This document shows, piece by piece, positions 8,432 to 16,829 of a stretch of DNA of 64,000 nt. The position numbers and the translations under genes were made by a program. The notes beneath the pieces were generated by a model. That model worked only from the letters and a program-made list of their open reading frames with translations. It was not told the DNA's origin and searched no databases. Numbering within the stretch: position 1 is the first letter of the stretch; each line of letters opens with the position of its first letter. The stretch comes from Aeromicrobium endophyticum (lineage in GTDB: Bacteria > Actinomycetota > Actinomycetes > Propionibacteriales > Nocardioidaceae), in assembly GCF_003586285.1 (NCBI RefSeq), contig NZ_QUBR01000001.1:620001-684000 (forward strand), given 5' to 3'.

Positions 8432-9648
8432 GACGCCGCCTTCGTCACGGCCCACTGCATGATGGCGCGCGACGGCGTCCACCCCGTGAAGGTGCCGATG
8501 GGTGCGGCGTGCTCGACGTGCAGCCGGGTCAGCTCGCCGCCCAGCGCGGCGTAGCGGTGAGCCAGCAGCGACTCGGTCTCGAGGGTGACGCCGTGGACGA
8601 CGAGCCGCCCGCCGGGCAGCAGAGCGTCCCAGCACGCGTCGAGCAGGCCGTCCTCGGTCGCACCTCCGCCGATGAAGATCGCGTGCGGGGCCTCCAGACC
8701 GTCGAGGGCCTCGGGGGCCCGCCCGGTCACGACGTCCAGGGCCGGGACGCCCAGCGTCGAGGCGTTGCGCGCGATGCGAGCCGCGCGCTCCTCGCGCGCC
8801 TCGACCGCGATGGCCCGGCACGTGGGATGGGCTCGAAGCCACTCGATGCCGACCGAGCCGGCGCCCGCGCCGACGTCCCACAGCAGCTGGCCGGGCACGG
8901 GGGCCAGGCGGGCGAGGGCGGACGCACGGACGTCCCGCTTGGTGATCTGCCCGTCGTGCTCGAACGCGTCATCGGGCAGGCCGGCGACGAATCCCAGCGG
9001 ACGGGCGCCCGAGCTGGCGAGCTCGACCGCGATGACGTTGAGGTCGGGCGACGCCTGGTCGCGCCACGACGCGGCGACCCCGTCGACGCGGGCCTCGTCG
9101 GCCGATCCCAGGTCGGACAGGACGCTCATGGGGCTCGCGCCGTACCCCGCCGCCGTGAGCAGCGCGGCGACCTCGGCCGGGGTCGAGCCGTCCGACGACA
9201 GCACGAGCAGCCGCAGGCCGGGGGCCAGCGAGCGGGCCACGAGGTGCGGGTCGCGTCCGACCAGCGTCACGACCTCGGTCGACTCGGCCGACCAGCGCAT
9301 GCGGGCGCGCGCCAGCGCGACCGACGACAGTGCGGGCACGACGGTGACCGACTCGCGGCCCAGCAGCTCGACCAACGTCGTCGCGATGCCCGAGACGAGG
9401 GGGTCGCCCGAGGCGAGCGCCACGACGTCGTGGCCGTCGAACCTCGCGAGCAGCGCGGGCAGCGCGTCGCGCAGTGGCGACGGCCAGGCCTCGCGGATCT
9501 GATCCGGGACGTCCGGCAGCATCGCCAGGTGCCGCTGGCCGCCCAGCACCACCGGGGCCCCGTCGACCAGCTCTCGCGCCGTCTCGCTCAACCCCGACCA
9601 GCCGTCCGCGCCGATTCCGACGACCGTCACCCGTGTGCTCACGGGCAT
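8428..9648 (-). CDS. cobL: Precorrin-6Y C5,15-methyltransferase (decarboxylating), CbiE-CbiT fusion
   Basis: 406 residues, the usual length for the fused enzyme. The N-terminal CbiE-like methylase (about 1-200) starts RVTVVGIGADGWSGL and contains ALASGDPLVSGIATTL. The C-terminal CbiT-like Rossmann methyltransferase (about 210-406) has the SAM motif LLWDVGAGAGSVGIEWLRA (about 250-268). It methylates C-5 and C-15 and decarboxylates the acetate side chain. It is first in a two-gene minus-strand operon with cobM. Its start faces away from riboswitch 1, which serves the opposite strand. Confidence 0.95.
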   Translation of the reverse strand: MPVSTRVTVVGIGADGWSGLSETARELVDGAPVVLGGQRHLAMLPDVPDQIREAWPSPLRDALPALLARFDGHDVVALASGDPLVSGIATTLVELLGRESVTVVPALSSVALARARMRWSAESTEVVTLVGRDPHLVARSLAPGLRLLVLSSDGSTPAEVAALLTAAGYGASPMSVLSDLGSADEARVDGVAASWRDQASPDLNVIAVELASSGARPLGFVAGLPDDAFEHDGQITKRDVRASALARLAPVPGQLLWDVGAGAGSVGIEWLRAHPTCRAIAVEAREERAARIARNASTLGVPALDVVTGRAPEALDGLEAPHAIFIGGGATEDGLLDACWDALLPGGRLVVHGVTLETESLLAHRYAALGGELTRLHVEHAAPIGTFTGWTPSRAIMQWAVTKAAS

Positions 9649-9759
9649 CTACGCTATCCCGCCCACGCCCTCCCGCCCGAGCCCGTCCGCTCCCACCCCG
9701 CCGCCCCCACCCCGCGAGTGGCGCAGTTCGGTGAAACTGAGACGGCGTGTCTCACGAAA

Positions 9760-9822
9760 GTGCGCCGCTCGGGGACCGGAGTGCGCCACTCGGGGACCGG
9801 AGTGCGCCTCTCGGGGCGCCGA
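9760..9822. repeat. Three tandem 21-bp repeats upstream of riboswitch 1
   Basis: Units 9760-9780, 9781-9801 and 9802-9822 share the pattern GTGCGCCnCTCGGGGaCCGgA. Units 1 and 2 differ at one base, and unit 3 is more diverged at its 3' end. The repeats lie in the 371-bp gap between cobL and the chelatase gene, 34 bp before the cobalamin riboswitch. They may overlap the promoter for the leader or for cobL. I see no open reading frame of note. Confidence 0.7.
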
Positions 9823-9855
9823 GCACCACGACCGTTAGGCTGAGGGCAGAAGGCT

Positions 9856-9959
9856 CGAGGTGCCCCGCGAGGGGAGAATCGGGAAGCCGGTGAGAATCCG
9901 GCACAGGGCCCGCTGCGGTGACCGAGGCACAGACCCCGGAAGTCCGAAGACCGGCCTCG
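9856..9959 (+). ncRNA. Cobalamin riboswitch 1
   Basis: Contains the conserved core GGGAAGCCGGTGAGAATCCG (9881-9900), the downstream GCACAGGGCCCGCTGCGGTGA segment and a B12-box-like GGAAGTCCGAAGACC (9938-9952). CGAGG (9856) and CCTCG (9955) can close the outer helix. Downstream, CCCGTCGTC (9985-9993) can pair with GACGA-G-CGGG (10002-10011), which buries the GGGAG ribosome site of the chelatase gene. This suggests B12 represses translation of the 10020-16654 operon. Confidence 0.9.
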
Positions 9960-10019
9960 CGCCTGATCGGTGGGTGCAGCCGTGCCCGTCGTCCGTCGGC
10001 AGACGAGCGGGAGCCCCAC

Positions 10020-12089
10020 ATGCCACAGCACTACCCCTTCAGCGCCGTCGTCGGATCTGACGACATGGCGCTGGCCCTGACCCTCTCGACCATCTCGCCG
10101 GCCATCGGCGGCGTGCTGGTGCGCGGCGAGAAGGGCACCGCCAAGTCGACGATGGTGCGCGCCCTCGCCTCGATCCTTCCCCCGATCGACGTCATCGCGG
10201 GCGACCGGTTCTCGTCCGACCCGCGTGAGGCCCAGCCGCTCTCGCCCGATGGCCCGTTCGGCCCCGACGCGGACGTCGAGACGCGCGCCGTGCGCCTCGT
10301 CGAGCTGCCCGTCGGCGCCACCGAGGACCGCGTGCTCGGCTCTCTGCACCTCGAGAAGGCGCTGTCCGAGGGCGTCACCGAGTACGAGCCCGGGCTGCTG
10401 GCCCGCGCCCACCGCGGCATCCTCTACGTCGACGAGGTCAACCTGCTGCACGACCACCTCGTCGACCTGCTGCTCGACGCCGCCGCGATGGGACGCTCGA
10501 CGGTCGAGCGCGACGGCGTCTCGGTCGAGCACGCCGCCCGCTTCGTGCTCGTCGGGACGATGAACCCCGAGGAGGGCGAGCTGCGCCCCCAGCTGCTCGA
10601 CCGCTTCGGGCTGACGGTCGAGGTCGCCGCGCCGCGTGACCCCGCCGTCCGCGTCGAGGTCGTCCGCCGCCGCCTCGCCTACGAGACCGACCCCGATGCC
10701 TTCGCGGCACGCTTCGCCGACGACGAGGCTGCGCTGACCGACCGCATCCAGGCCGCGCAGAAGCTCGTCGAGCAGGTCGACCTCAGCGACTGGGCCATGC
10801 TCAAGATCGCCGAGGTCTGCGCCGCGTTCGAGGTCGACGGCATGCGCGCCGACATCGTCACAGCCCGGGCGGCCTCGGCCCACGCGGCCTGGAACGGACG
10901 CACCGCCGTCACGCGTGACGACATCCGCGCCGCGGCCCGCCTGGCCCTGCCGCACCGCCGCCGCCGCAACCCGTTCGACGCGCCCGGCATCGACGAGGAC
11001 CTCCTCGAACGCATCCTCGGCGACGACGAGCCCGAGCCGCCGACGCCGGACGGCACCGACGGGGACGAGGACGAGGGCGGCGAGGCTTCGACGGGCTCAG
11101 CCGGCGAGGGCTCAGCCGGCGACGAGTCGAGCACGCCCCCGGCGCCTGCCGAAGGGACGTCGGACGCTTCGACGGGCTCGACAAGCTCAACGAGCGAGAC
11201 CAGCGAGACCAGCGAGACCGACACCTCGACGAGCGAGGACACCTCGACGCCCGGTGGCACCGACGAGGTCACCGTCGCCGGCGCCCAGCAGCCGTTCCGT
11301 CCCAAGCTGTTCACGGTCGGCGGCACTGGAGCGGGCGAGTCCGGACGTCGGTCGCGCGCCATCACCGAGACCGGCCGCCGCGTCGGCGCCGCGCCGCGCA
11401 CGGGCCAGGGCGGCTCGATCCACCTCACCGAGACCATCCGCGCCGCGGCACCGCACCAGATCGCCCGGGGCCGGGCCCTCGGCTCGCGCGGGCTCGACTT
11501 CCGCGCGTCCGACCTGCGCCTCGCGATCAAGGAGGGCCACGAGTCCAACCTGATCCTGTTCTGCGTCGACGCCTCCGGCTCGATGGCAGCACGCCGGCGC
11601 ATGGAGCAGGTCAAGACCGCGATCCTCTCGCTGCTCATGGACGCCTACCAGCGTCGCGACAAGGTCGGGCTCATCACCTTCCGCCAGGACGGGGCCGAGC
11701 TGGCCCTGCCGCCCACCGGCTCGATCGACATCGCCGCGTCCCGCCTCGCCGACCTGCCCGCGGGCGGGCGCACCCCGCTGGCCGAGGCGCTGCTCAAGAC
11801 CGCCGACGTCCTGCGCCTCGAGCGGGTGCGCGACCCCCGCCGCCGCCCGCTGCTCGTCGTCATCACCGACGGTCGCGCGACGTTCGGCGACGACGCGATC
11901 GGCCGCGCGCACCGCGTGGCCGCGCACCTGGGCGCGACGGGCGTCGCGAGCCTGGTCATCGACTGCGAGACCGGCAAGTTCAAGATGGGCCTCGCGCTCC
12001 AGCTGGCCGACCACCTGATGGCCGAGTACGTGCCGCTGGGCGAGGTCAGCGCCTCGGCCCTCACCGATGTCGTGAAGGGAGCGGCCTGA
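10020..12089 (+). CDS. Chelatase ATPase/VWA fusion (ChlI-ChlD type), putative cobaltochelatase subunit
   Basis: 689 residues. The AAA+ ChlI/BchI-like domain (about 1-340) has Walker A GEKGTAKST (about 36-44) and Walker B ILYVDEVNLLHD (about 134-145). An acidic Ser/Thr-rich linker follows (about 340-430), then a C-terminal VWA domain with MIDAS DASGSM (about 517-522). I chose the ATG at 10020 (MPQHYPFSAVVG), which has GGGAG about 7 nt upstream. Such proteins are the motor partners of CobN in aerobic cobalt insertion; the riboswitch and cobO coupling favour cobalt over magnesium. Two copies of a short TTCGACGGGCTC repeat lie inside the linker. Confidence 0.92.
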   Translation: MPQHYPFSAVVGSDDMALALTLSTISPAIGGVLVRGEKGTAKSTMVRALASILPPIDVIAGDRFSSDPREAQPLSPDGPFGPDADVETRAVRLVELPVGATEDRVLGSLHLEKALSEGVTEYEPGLLARAHRGILYVDEVNLLHDHLVDLLLDAAAMGRSTVERDGVSVEHAARFVLVGTMNPEEGELRPQLLDRFGLTVEVAAPRDPAVRVEVVRRRLAYETDPDAFAARFADDEAALTDRIQAAQKLVEQVDLSDWAMLKIAEVCAAFEVDGMRADIVTARAASAHAAWNGRTAVTRDDIRAAARLALPHRRRRNPFDAPGIDEDLLERILGDDEPEPPTPDGTDGDEDEGGEASTGSAGEGSAGDESSTPPAPAEGTSDASTGSTSSTSETSETSETDTSTSEDTSTPGGTDEVTVAGAQQPFRPKLFTVGGTGAGESGRRSRAITETGRRVGAAPRTGQGGSIHLTETIRAAAPHQIARGRALGSRGLDFRASDLRLAIKEGHESNLILFCVDASGSMAARRRMEQVKTAILSLLMDAYQRRDKVGLITFRQDGAELALPPTGSIDIAASRLADLPAGGRTPLAEALLKTADVLRLERVRDPRRRPLLVVITDGRATFGDDAIGRAHRVAAHLGATGVASLVIDCETGKFKMGLALQLADHLMAEYVPLGEVSASALTDVVKGAA
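11086..11190. repeat. Palindromic-repeat copies encoding part of the chelatase linker
   Basis: CTTCGACGGGCTCAG (11086-11100), and GCTTCGACGGGCTCGACAAGCTCAACG starting at 11166, match a family of short TTCGACARGCTCA elements also found at 1876 and 32968. Both chelatase copies are read as ASTGS. The surrounding linker is a low-complexity Ser/Thr/Glu stretch. Confidence 0.6.
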
Positions 12090-12703
12090 TGCCCCAAGGC
12101 GTCCCCCTCACCGTCCCCGACGACGGGCTCACCACCAAGCAGCGGCGCAACCGTCCGCTGGTGATGGTCCACACCGGCGCCGGCAAGGGCAAGTCGACGG
12201 CCGCGTTCGGCATGGCCATGCGCGCGTGGAACCAGGGCTGGGACATCGGCGTGTTCCAGTTCGTCAAGTCCGCCAAGTGGCGCATCGGCGAGCAGACCGT
12301 GCTCGAGCGCCTCGCCGAGCTGCACGACACGACCGGCGTCGGCGGCCCGGTCGAGTGGCACAAGATGGGCTCCGGCTGGAGCTGGTCGCGCAAGGAGGGC
12401 TCGGACGACGACCACGCCGCCGACGCCGCCGAGGGATGGGCGGAGGTCAAGCGCCGCATCGCCGAGGAGCGCCACGACCTCTACGTGCTCGACGAGTTCA
12501 CCTACCCCATGAAGTGGGGCTGGGTCGACGTCGACGACGTCGTCGAGACGCTGAGCAACCGCCCGGGCCGGCAGTACGTCGTCATCACGGGACGTCACGC
12601 CGATCCCAAGCTCGTCGAGATCGCCGACCTGGTCACCGAGATGCAGCACGTCAAGCATCCCTTCGACAACGGTCAGAAGGGTCAGCGAGGCATCGAATGG
12701 TAG
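12089..12703 (+). CDS. cobO: Corrinoid adenosyltransferase (CobO/BtuR type)
   Basis: 204 residues of the CobO P-loop family. It has VHTGAGKGKSTAAFGMAMR (about 27-45), the RIGEQTVLERL segment, LYVLDEFTYPMKWGW (about 131-145) and VITGRHADPKLVEIADLVTE near the C-terminus. It transfers the adenosyl group of ATP to the reduced corrinoid. Its ATG overlaps the chelatase stop (TGATG), and its stop overlaps the start of the CobB-CobC gene (ATGGTAG), so all three are translationally coupled under riboswitch 1. Confidence 0.96.
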   Translation: MPQGVPLTVPDDGLTTKQRRNRPLVMVHTGAGKGKSTAAFGMAMRAWNQGWDIGVFQFVKSAKWRIGEQTVLERLAELHDTTGVGGPVEWHKMGSGWSWSRKEGSDDDHAADAAEGWAEVKRRIAEERHDLYVLDEFTYPMKWGWVDVDDVVETLSNRPGRQYVVITGRHADPKLVEIADLVTEMQHVKHPFDNGQKGQRGIEW

Positions 12704-15195
12704 GCAAAGATCATCCGGCTGCGGTCAGCCTTCCAAGACTCGTGATCGCCGCGCCGGCGTCCGGTCACGGCAAGACGACCATCGCGACAGGGCTGATGGC
12801 CGCCCTCACACGGGCCGGCCACGACGTCTCGTGCCACAAGGTCGGACCCGACTACATCGACCCGGGCTACCACGCGCTGGCCACGGGCAAGCCCGGCCGC
12901 AACCTCGATCCGCACATGGTCGGCGAGCACCGGCTCGCCCCGCTGCTGCTGCACGGAGCCGGTGTGGGCGGCGACCGGCCCGCCGACGTCGCGATCGTCG
13001 AGGGCGTCATGGGGCTCTACGACGGGCAGATCGGCGGCAACGGGTTCTCGTCGACGGCGCACGTCGCGACCGTCACCCAGACCCCCGTCGTGCTCGTGGT
13101 CGACATCTCGCACGCGTCCCGCTCGATCGCCGCGGTCGTGCAGGGCATGGTCGCGTTCGACCCGTCGGTGCGCATCGTCGGCGTCATCGTCAACAAGGCC
13201 GGCTCGGCGCGGCACGCCACCGAGGTGGTCTCCGCGCTCGAGTCGACCGGCGTGCCGGTGCTCGGCGTGCTGCAGCGCGACGACGGCATCGTGGCCCCGT
13301 CGCGCCACCTGGGCCTCGTGCCCGCCGACGAGCGCGACGATGCCGCGCACGCCCTCGACCGGCTCGCCGACCAGATCGCCGAGCGCATCGACCTCGACCA
13401 CCTGCTGGCCCTGGCCCGCACCGCTCCCGATCTCGACGCGGCGCCGTGGGACCCGTCCGCCGAGGTGCACCCGCCGTCCGAGCGACGTCCGCTCGTCGCG
13501 ATGGCCGGCGGGCGAGCCTTCACGTTCCGCTACGCCGAGACCGAGGAGCTGCTGCGCGCGGCGGGCTGCGACGTCGTCACGTTCGACCCCCTCTCGGACG
13601 AGCGACTGCCCGAGGGCACCGCGGGCCTGTACCTGGGCGGCGGGTTCCCCGAGGTGCACGCTGCCGGACTGGCCGCCAACGCCCCCTTGCGCACCGCGCT
13701 GCGCGAGGCGGTGCAGTCGGGGATGCCCACCGTCGCCGAGTGCGCCGGCCTGCTCTACCTGTGCCGCTCGGTCGACGGCATCCCCATGGTGGGCGCGGTC
13801 GACGCCGACGCCGTCATGAGCCCGCGGCTGACGCTGTCGTACCGCTCGGTCGTCGTGCCGACCGACCAGCTGATGGGCGTGGCCGGCACCCGGGTGACGG
13901 GCCACGAGTTTCACCGCACCAAGCTCGTCGACGCCGTCGACCAGGGCACGGCCTCGTGGTTGCTGGACGGCGAGGGCCACGGCATCGGCTCCGAGACGCT
14001 GCACGCCTCGTACCTGCACACCCACTGGGCCGGCCACCCTCGCATCGCCCAGCGCTTCGCCGACGCCGTCCACGCCTACGAGCCGGGCAACACGGAGCGC
14101 AGCGACCGTGAGCGAGACGAGGCGACCTCACTTCTCGTGGACGCCTCGGTCGCTGGCGCTCCCTCACGTTCCTCGCAGAGCTCGTCACTGGCGAACGGTC
14201 TTGCGTTCCATGGGGATGCCGAGCTGGGCGAGGGCCTGGTCGACTTCGCGGTCAACATCCACGACGACGCACGACCCACCTGGCTCGTCGACGCCCTGCA
14301 CGCGAGCGTGGACGACGTCGGCGCCTACCCCGACGCCCGCGAGGCCGAGCACGCGATCGCGCGACGTCACGGCCGCGCCACCGACGAGGTGCTCGCGACA
14401 GCAGGAGCGGCCGAGGCGTTCAGCCTGATCGCCCGCGCCCGCCCGTGGAAGCGCCCCGTCGTGGTGCACCCGCAGTTCACCGAGCCCGACGCCGCTCTGC
14501 TCGCCGCGGGTCACACCCCCCACCACGTGCTGTGCGACCCCGCCAACGGCTTCGCGCTCGACCCCACCCTGGTGCCGTCGGACGCCGACCTGGTGATGAT
14601 CGGCAACCCGACCAACCCCACCAGCGTCCTGCACCCCGCGCAGACCGTCCGGATGCTGCTGCGCCCGGACCGCGTCGTCGTGGTCGACGAGGCGTTCATG
14701 GACTCCGTGCCCGGCGAGCGGCACTCCCTGGCCGGGCAGCCCGTGCCCGGCCTGCTGGTCGTCCGCAGCCTCACGAAGCTCTGGTCGATCCCGGGCGTGC
14801 GGGCGGGCTACGTCATCGGCGGCCAGCAGCTGCTGGCCGAGCTGCGCGCGCAGCAGTCGCCGTGGTCGGTGTCGGCCCAGGCGATCGCCGCGATGACCGC
14901 CACGACGTCCGACCAGGCGCTGGCCGAGGCCGCCACCCGCGTCACCCGCATCGCGCAGCACCGCGCCGTGCTGACCGACGGTCTCACCGAGCTCGGCGTG
15001 CGCTTCACGGCTCCCGCGGCCCCGTTCGTGCTGGCCGAGCTGGGCCGCGGAGCCCACGAGCAACTGCGGGCTGCCGGATACGCGCTGCGCCGCGCCGACA
15101 CCTTCCCGGGCCTGGACGACGCCTGGGTGCGCATCGCGGTGCGCCGCCCCGACACGACGCGCAAGCTGCTCGCCGCCCTGAGGGTCGAGCTGTGA
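12697..15195 (+). CDS. Cobyrinate a,c-diamide synthase fused to CobC-like aminotransferase
   Basis: 832 residues combining two enzymes. Residues about 1-462 are CobB/CbiA. They have P-loop ASGHGKTT (about 22-29), KVGPDYIDPGYH, and a class-I glutaminase-like half with LYLGGGFPEVHA and catalytic-type Cys in AECAGLLYL (about 348). They amidate the a and c side chains. Residues about 505-832 are a fold-type-I PLP enzyme like CobC/CobD, with TAGAAEAF, IGNPTNPTSVL, VVDEAFMD and the PLP-lysine motif SLTKLWSIPG (about 692-701). These make or attach the aminopropanol arm. The joining segment (about 464-505) is encoded by an inverted-repeat element. I chose the ATG at 12697, overlapping the cobO stop. 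The separate enzymes are usually about 450 and 350 residues. Confidence 0.9.
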   Translation: MVGKDHPAAVSLPRLVIAAPASGHGKTTIATGLMAALTRAGHDVSCHKVGPDYIDPGYHALATGKPGRNLDPHMVGEHRLAPLLLHGAGVGGDRPADVAIVEGVMGLYDGQIGGNGFSSTAHVATVTQTPVVLVVDISHASRSIAAVVQGMVAFDPSVRIVGVIVNKAGSARHATEVVSALESTGVPVLGVLQRDDGIVAPSRHLGLVPADERDDAAHALDRLADQIAERIDLDHLLALARTAPDLDAAPWDPSAEVHPPSERRPLVAMAGGRAFTFRYAETEELLRAAGCDVVTFDPLSDERLPEGTAGLYLGGGFPEVHAAGLAANAPLRTALREAVQSGMPTVAECAGLLYLCRSVDGIPMVGAVDADAVMSPRLTLSYRSVVVPTDQLMGVAGTRVTGHEFHRTKLVDAVDQGTASWLLDGEGHGIGSETLHASYLHTHWAGHPRIAQRFADAVHAYEPGNTERSDRERDEATSLLVDASVAGAPSRSSQSSSLANGLAFHGDAELGEGLVDFAVNIHDDARPTWLVDALHASVDDVGAYPDAREAEHAIARRHGRATDEVLATAGAAEAFSLIARARPWKRPVVVHPQFTEPDAALLAAGHTPHHVLCDPANGFALDPTLVPSDADLVMIGNPTNPTSVLHPAQTVRMLLRPDRVVVVDEAFMDSVPGERHSLAGQPVPGLLVVRSLTKLWSIPGVRAGYVIGGQQLLAELRAQQSPWSVSAQAIAAMTATTSDQALAEAATRVTRIAQHRAVLTDGLTELGVRFTAPAAPFVLAELGRGAHEQLRAAGYALRRADTFPGLDDAWVRIAVRRPDTTRKLLAALRVEL
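14095..14175. repeat. Inverted-repeat element forming the CobB-CobC linker
   Basis: GAGCGCAGCGACC (14095-14107) pairs with GGTCGCTGGCGCTC (14148-14161) with one bulge. Further partial pairing involves GTGAGCGAGACGAGG and CCTCACGTTCCTCG. The sequence is read in frame as a Ser/Arg/Asp-rich linker unlike either flanking domain. Confidence 0.55.
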
Positions 15196-16196
15196 CGCCG
15201 TTCGACGTCGCCGGTCTCGACGCCGTCGTGATCGGCGGCGACACCCGGGCCGCGGCGCAGGTCGCCGCCCTGCTCGACGGCGGCTCCAGCGTCACCGTCG
15301 TCGCCCCCGAGCTGACCGCGACGATCGATGACCTCGTGGGCCGCGGTCTCGTCACCTGGGTCCGCGACGTCGAGCCGGCCGACCTCGACCGGTTCGACCT
15401 CGTGCTGAGGGGACGTCCGCGGGCGCCCGAGCCCGACCGCATCCTCGGCATCGGCTCCGTCACCCTCGTCGGCGGAGGACCCGGCGACCCAGGCCTCGTG
15501 ACGGTCGCGGGCCGCGAGGCGATCCAGCAGGCCGACGTCATCGTGACCGACCGCCTGGCGCCGATCGCCGCCCTGGCCTGGGCCCGCCCCGACGTCGAGC
15601 TGATTGACGTCGCCAAGATCCCCGGCGGACGCTCGACCAGCCAGGACGACATCAACCAGCTGCTCGTCGAGCACGCCAAGGCCGGCCGCCACGTCGTCCG
15701 CTTCAAGGGTGGCGACAACTTCGTCTTCGGCCGCGGCGGCGAAGAGCTGCTGGCGTGCCACGCCGCCGGCATCGCGACGCGCGTCATCCCCGGCGTCAGC
15801 TCGGCGATCGCCGCGCCCGCGCTCGCCGGCGTCCCGGTGACGCACCGCGGGCTCACGCAGGGGTTCACCGTCATCTCGGGTCACGTGCCGCCCGACCACC
15901 CCGACAGCACCCTCGACTACGCGGCGCTCGCCCGCTCCGGCACCACGATCGTGGTGCTGATGGGCGTGCGGACGCTCGAGGCCATCTGCGCCGCCCTGGT
16001 CACCGGCGGACTCGCTCCCTCCACGCCCGCCGCCGTGGTCGCCGACGGCAGCCTGTCGAGCCAGCACGTCGTCCGGGCGACCGTGTCGACGATCGCCGCC
16101 CACGCCGCCGGCGTGCGTCCGCCCGCCGTCGCCGTCATCGGCGACGTCGCCGACATTGACGGCCTGGTCGACGACGCGGACGGGACGAGCCGATGA
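15192..16196 (+). CDS. cobA: Uroporphyrinogen-III C-methyltransferase with remnant Met8-like N-terminus
   Basis: 334 residues. GTG start at 15192, overlapping the previous stop as GTGA. Residues about 1-80 look like the start of a precorrin-2 dehydrogenase (Met8/CysG N-terminal) Rossmann domain (DAVVIGGDTRAAAQVAALL), cut short before the rest of that domain. From about 90 it is a complete SUMT: VTLVGGGPGDPGLVTVAGRE, VIVTDRL, FKGGDNFVFGRGGEE (about 175-189), PGVSSAIAAPALAGVPVTHR. It makes precorrin-2, the branch point to cobalamin and siroheme. Dehydrogenase activity is doubtful given the short N-terminus. Confidence 0.92.
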   Translation: MTPFDVAGLDAVVIGGDTRAAAQVAALLDGGSSVTVVAPELTATIDDLVGRGLVTWVRDVEPADLDRFDLVLRGRPRAPEPDRILGIGSVTLVGGGPGDPGLVTVAGREAIQQADVIVTDRLAPIAALAWARPDVELIDVAKIPGGRSTSQDDINQLLVEHAKAGRHVVRFKGGDNFVFGRGGEELLACHAAGIATRVIPGVSSAIAAPALAGVPVTHRGLTQGFTVISGHVPPDHPDSTLDYAALARSGTTIVVLMGVRTLEAICAALVTGGLAPSTPAAVVADGSLSSQHVVRATVSTIAAHAAGVRPPAVAVIGDVADIDGLVDDADGTSR

Positions 16197-16654
16197 TCCT
16201 CTGGGTGCGGCACGGCCAGTCGACCTGGAACGTCCTCGACCGCCTGCAGGGCCACGAGCTCAGTCCCCCGCTGACCGATCTCGGCCGCGAGCAGGCGCAG
16301 GACGCCGCCGAGTCGCTCGCCGACCGTGGTGTCGTCCGGCTGCTGAGCTCTCCGGCCACCCGGGCTCTCGAGACCGCGGAGGTCATCGCCGCGCACCTGG
16401 GCCTGGAGGTCGAGGTCGAGCCCCTGCTGCTCGAGAAGGGCCTCGACGAGAACTACACCAACGTCCTCGTCCGCGTGCAGCAGGTCTTGGACCGCGACCT
16501 GCCCGACCACACCGTCGCCGTCAGCCACGGCGACACGATCGGCCTGGCGGTGGGCCTGCTGAGCGGTCAGAGGCCCGAGCCGGCCGCCAACGGATCGGTC
16601 ACGAGCGTCGACCCGGAGACCCGCGAGGTGGCCGTCACCCTGCCCCGTCGTTGA
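16193..16654 (+). CDS. Histidine phosphatase (phosphoglycerate-mutase fold), possible alpha-ribazole phosphatase
   Basis: 153 residues with the catalytic RHGQSTWN (about 6-13), SSPATRALETAEVIA (about 51-65) and the second catalytic histidine in VSHGDTIGL (about 112-120). Its start overlaps the cobA stop (ATGA), placing it last in the riboswitch-1 operon. That position supports a role as the alpha-ribazole-5'-phosphate or adenosylcobalamin-phosphate phosphatase of the nucleotide-loop pathway. The family is broad, so the substrate is inferred from context only. Confidence 0.85.
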   Translation: MILWVRHGQSTWNVLDRLQGHELSPPLTDLGREQAQDAAESLADRGVVRLLSSPATRALETAEVIAAHLGLEVEVEPLLLEKGLDENYTNVLVRVQQVLDRDLPDHTVAVSHGDTIGLAVGLLSGQRPEPAANGSVTSVDPETREVAVTLPRR

Positions 16655-16665
16655 CCGTTGCAACG

Positions 16666-16782
16666 ACTCGTCCCTAGGATGACAGCACCACCCCCGAGGA
16701 AGCCGGTGAGAATCCGGCGCAGTCGCGCTACTGTGACGCCTCCTGCAGACCCTGCACCAGGCGAAGCCAGACCCGACGGAGT
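16666..16782 (+). ncRNA. Cobalamin riboswitch 2
   Basis: Classic core GAGGAAGCCGGTGAGAATCC (16696-16715), then GGCGCAGTCGCGCTACTGTGA and the B12 box GCGAAGCCAGACCCG (16761-16775). ACTCGTC (16666-16672) can close the outer stem with GAC-G-GAGT (16775-16782) with one bulge. It lies 48 nt upstream of cbtB and likely represses the cobalt-uptake and late-pathway operon when B12 is ample. Confidence 0.95.
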
Positions 16783-16829
16783 GGCGACTCATCCATTCAC
16801 GGGACGCACTCATCCCACAAGGAGCTCAC

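Noticed and set aside
10020-12089. Magnesium chelatase of bacteriochlorophyll synthesis
   Set aside because: The domain order fits, but the cobalamin riboswitch and coupling to cobO point to cobalt; no other chlorophyll genes are present.
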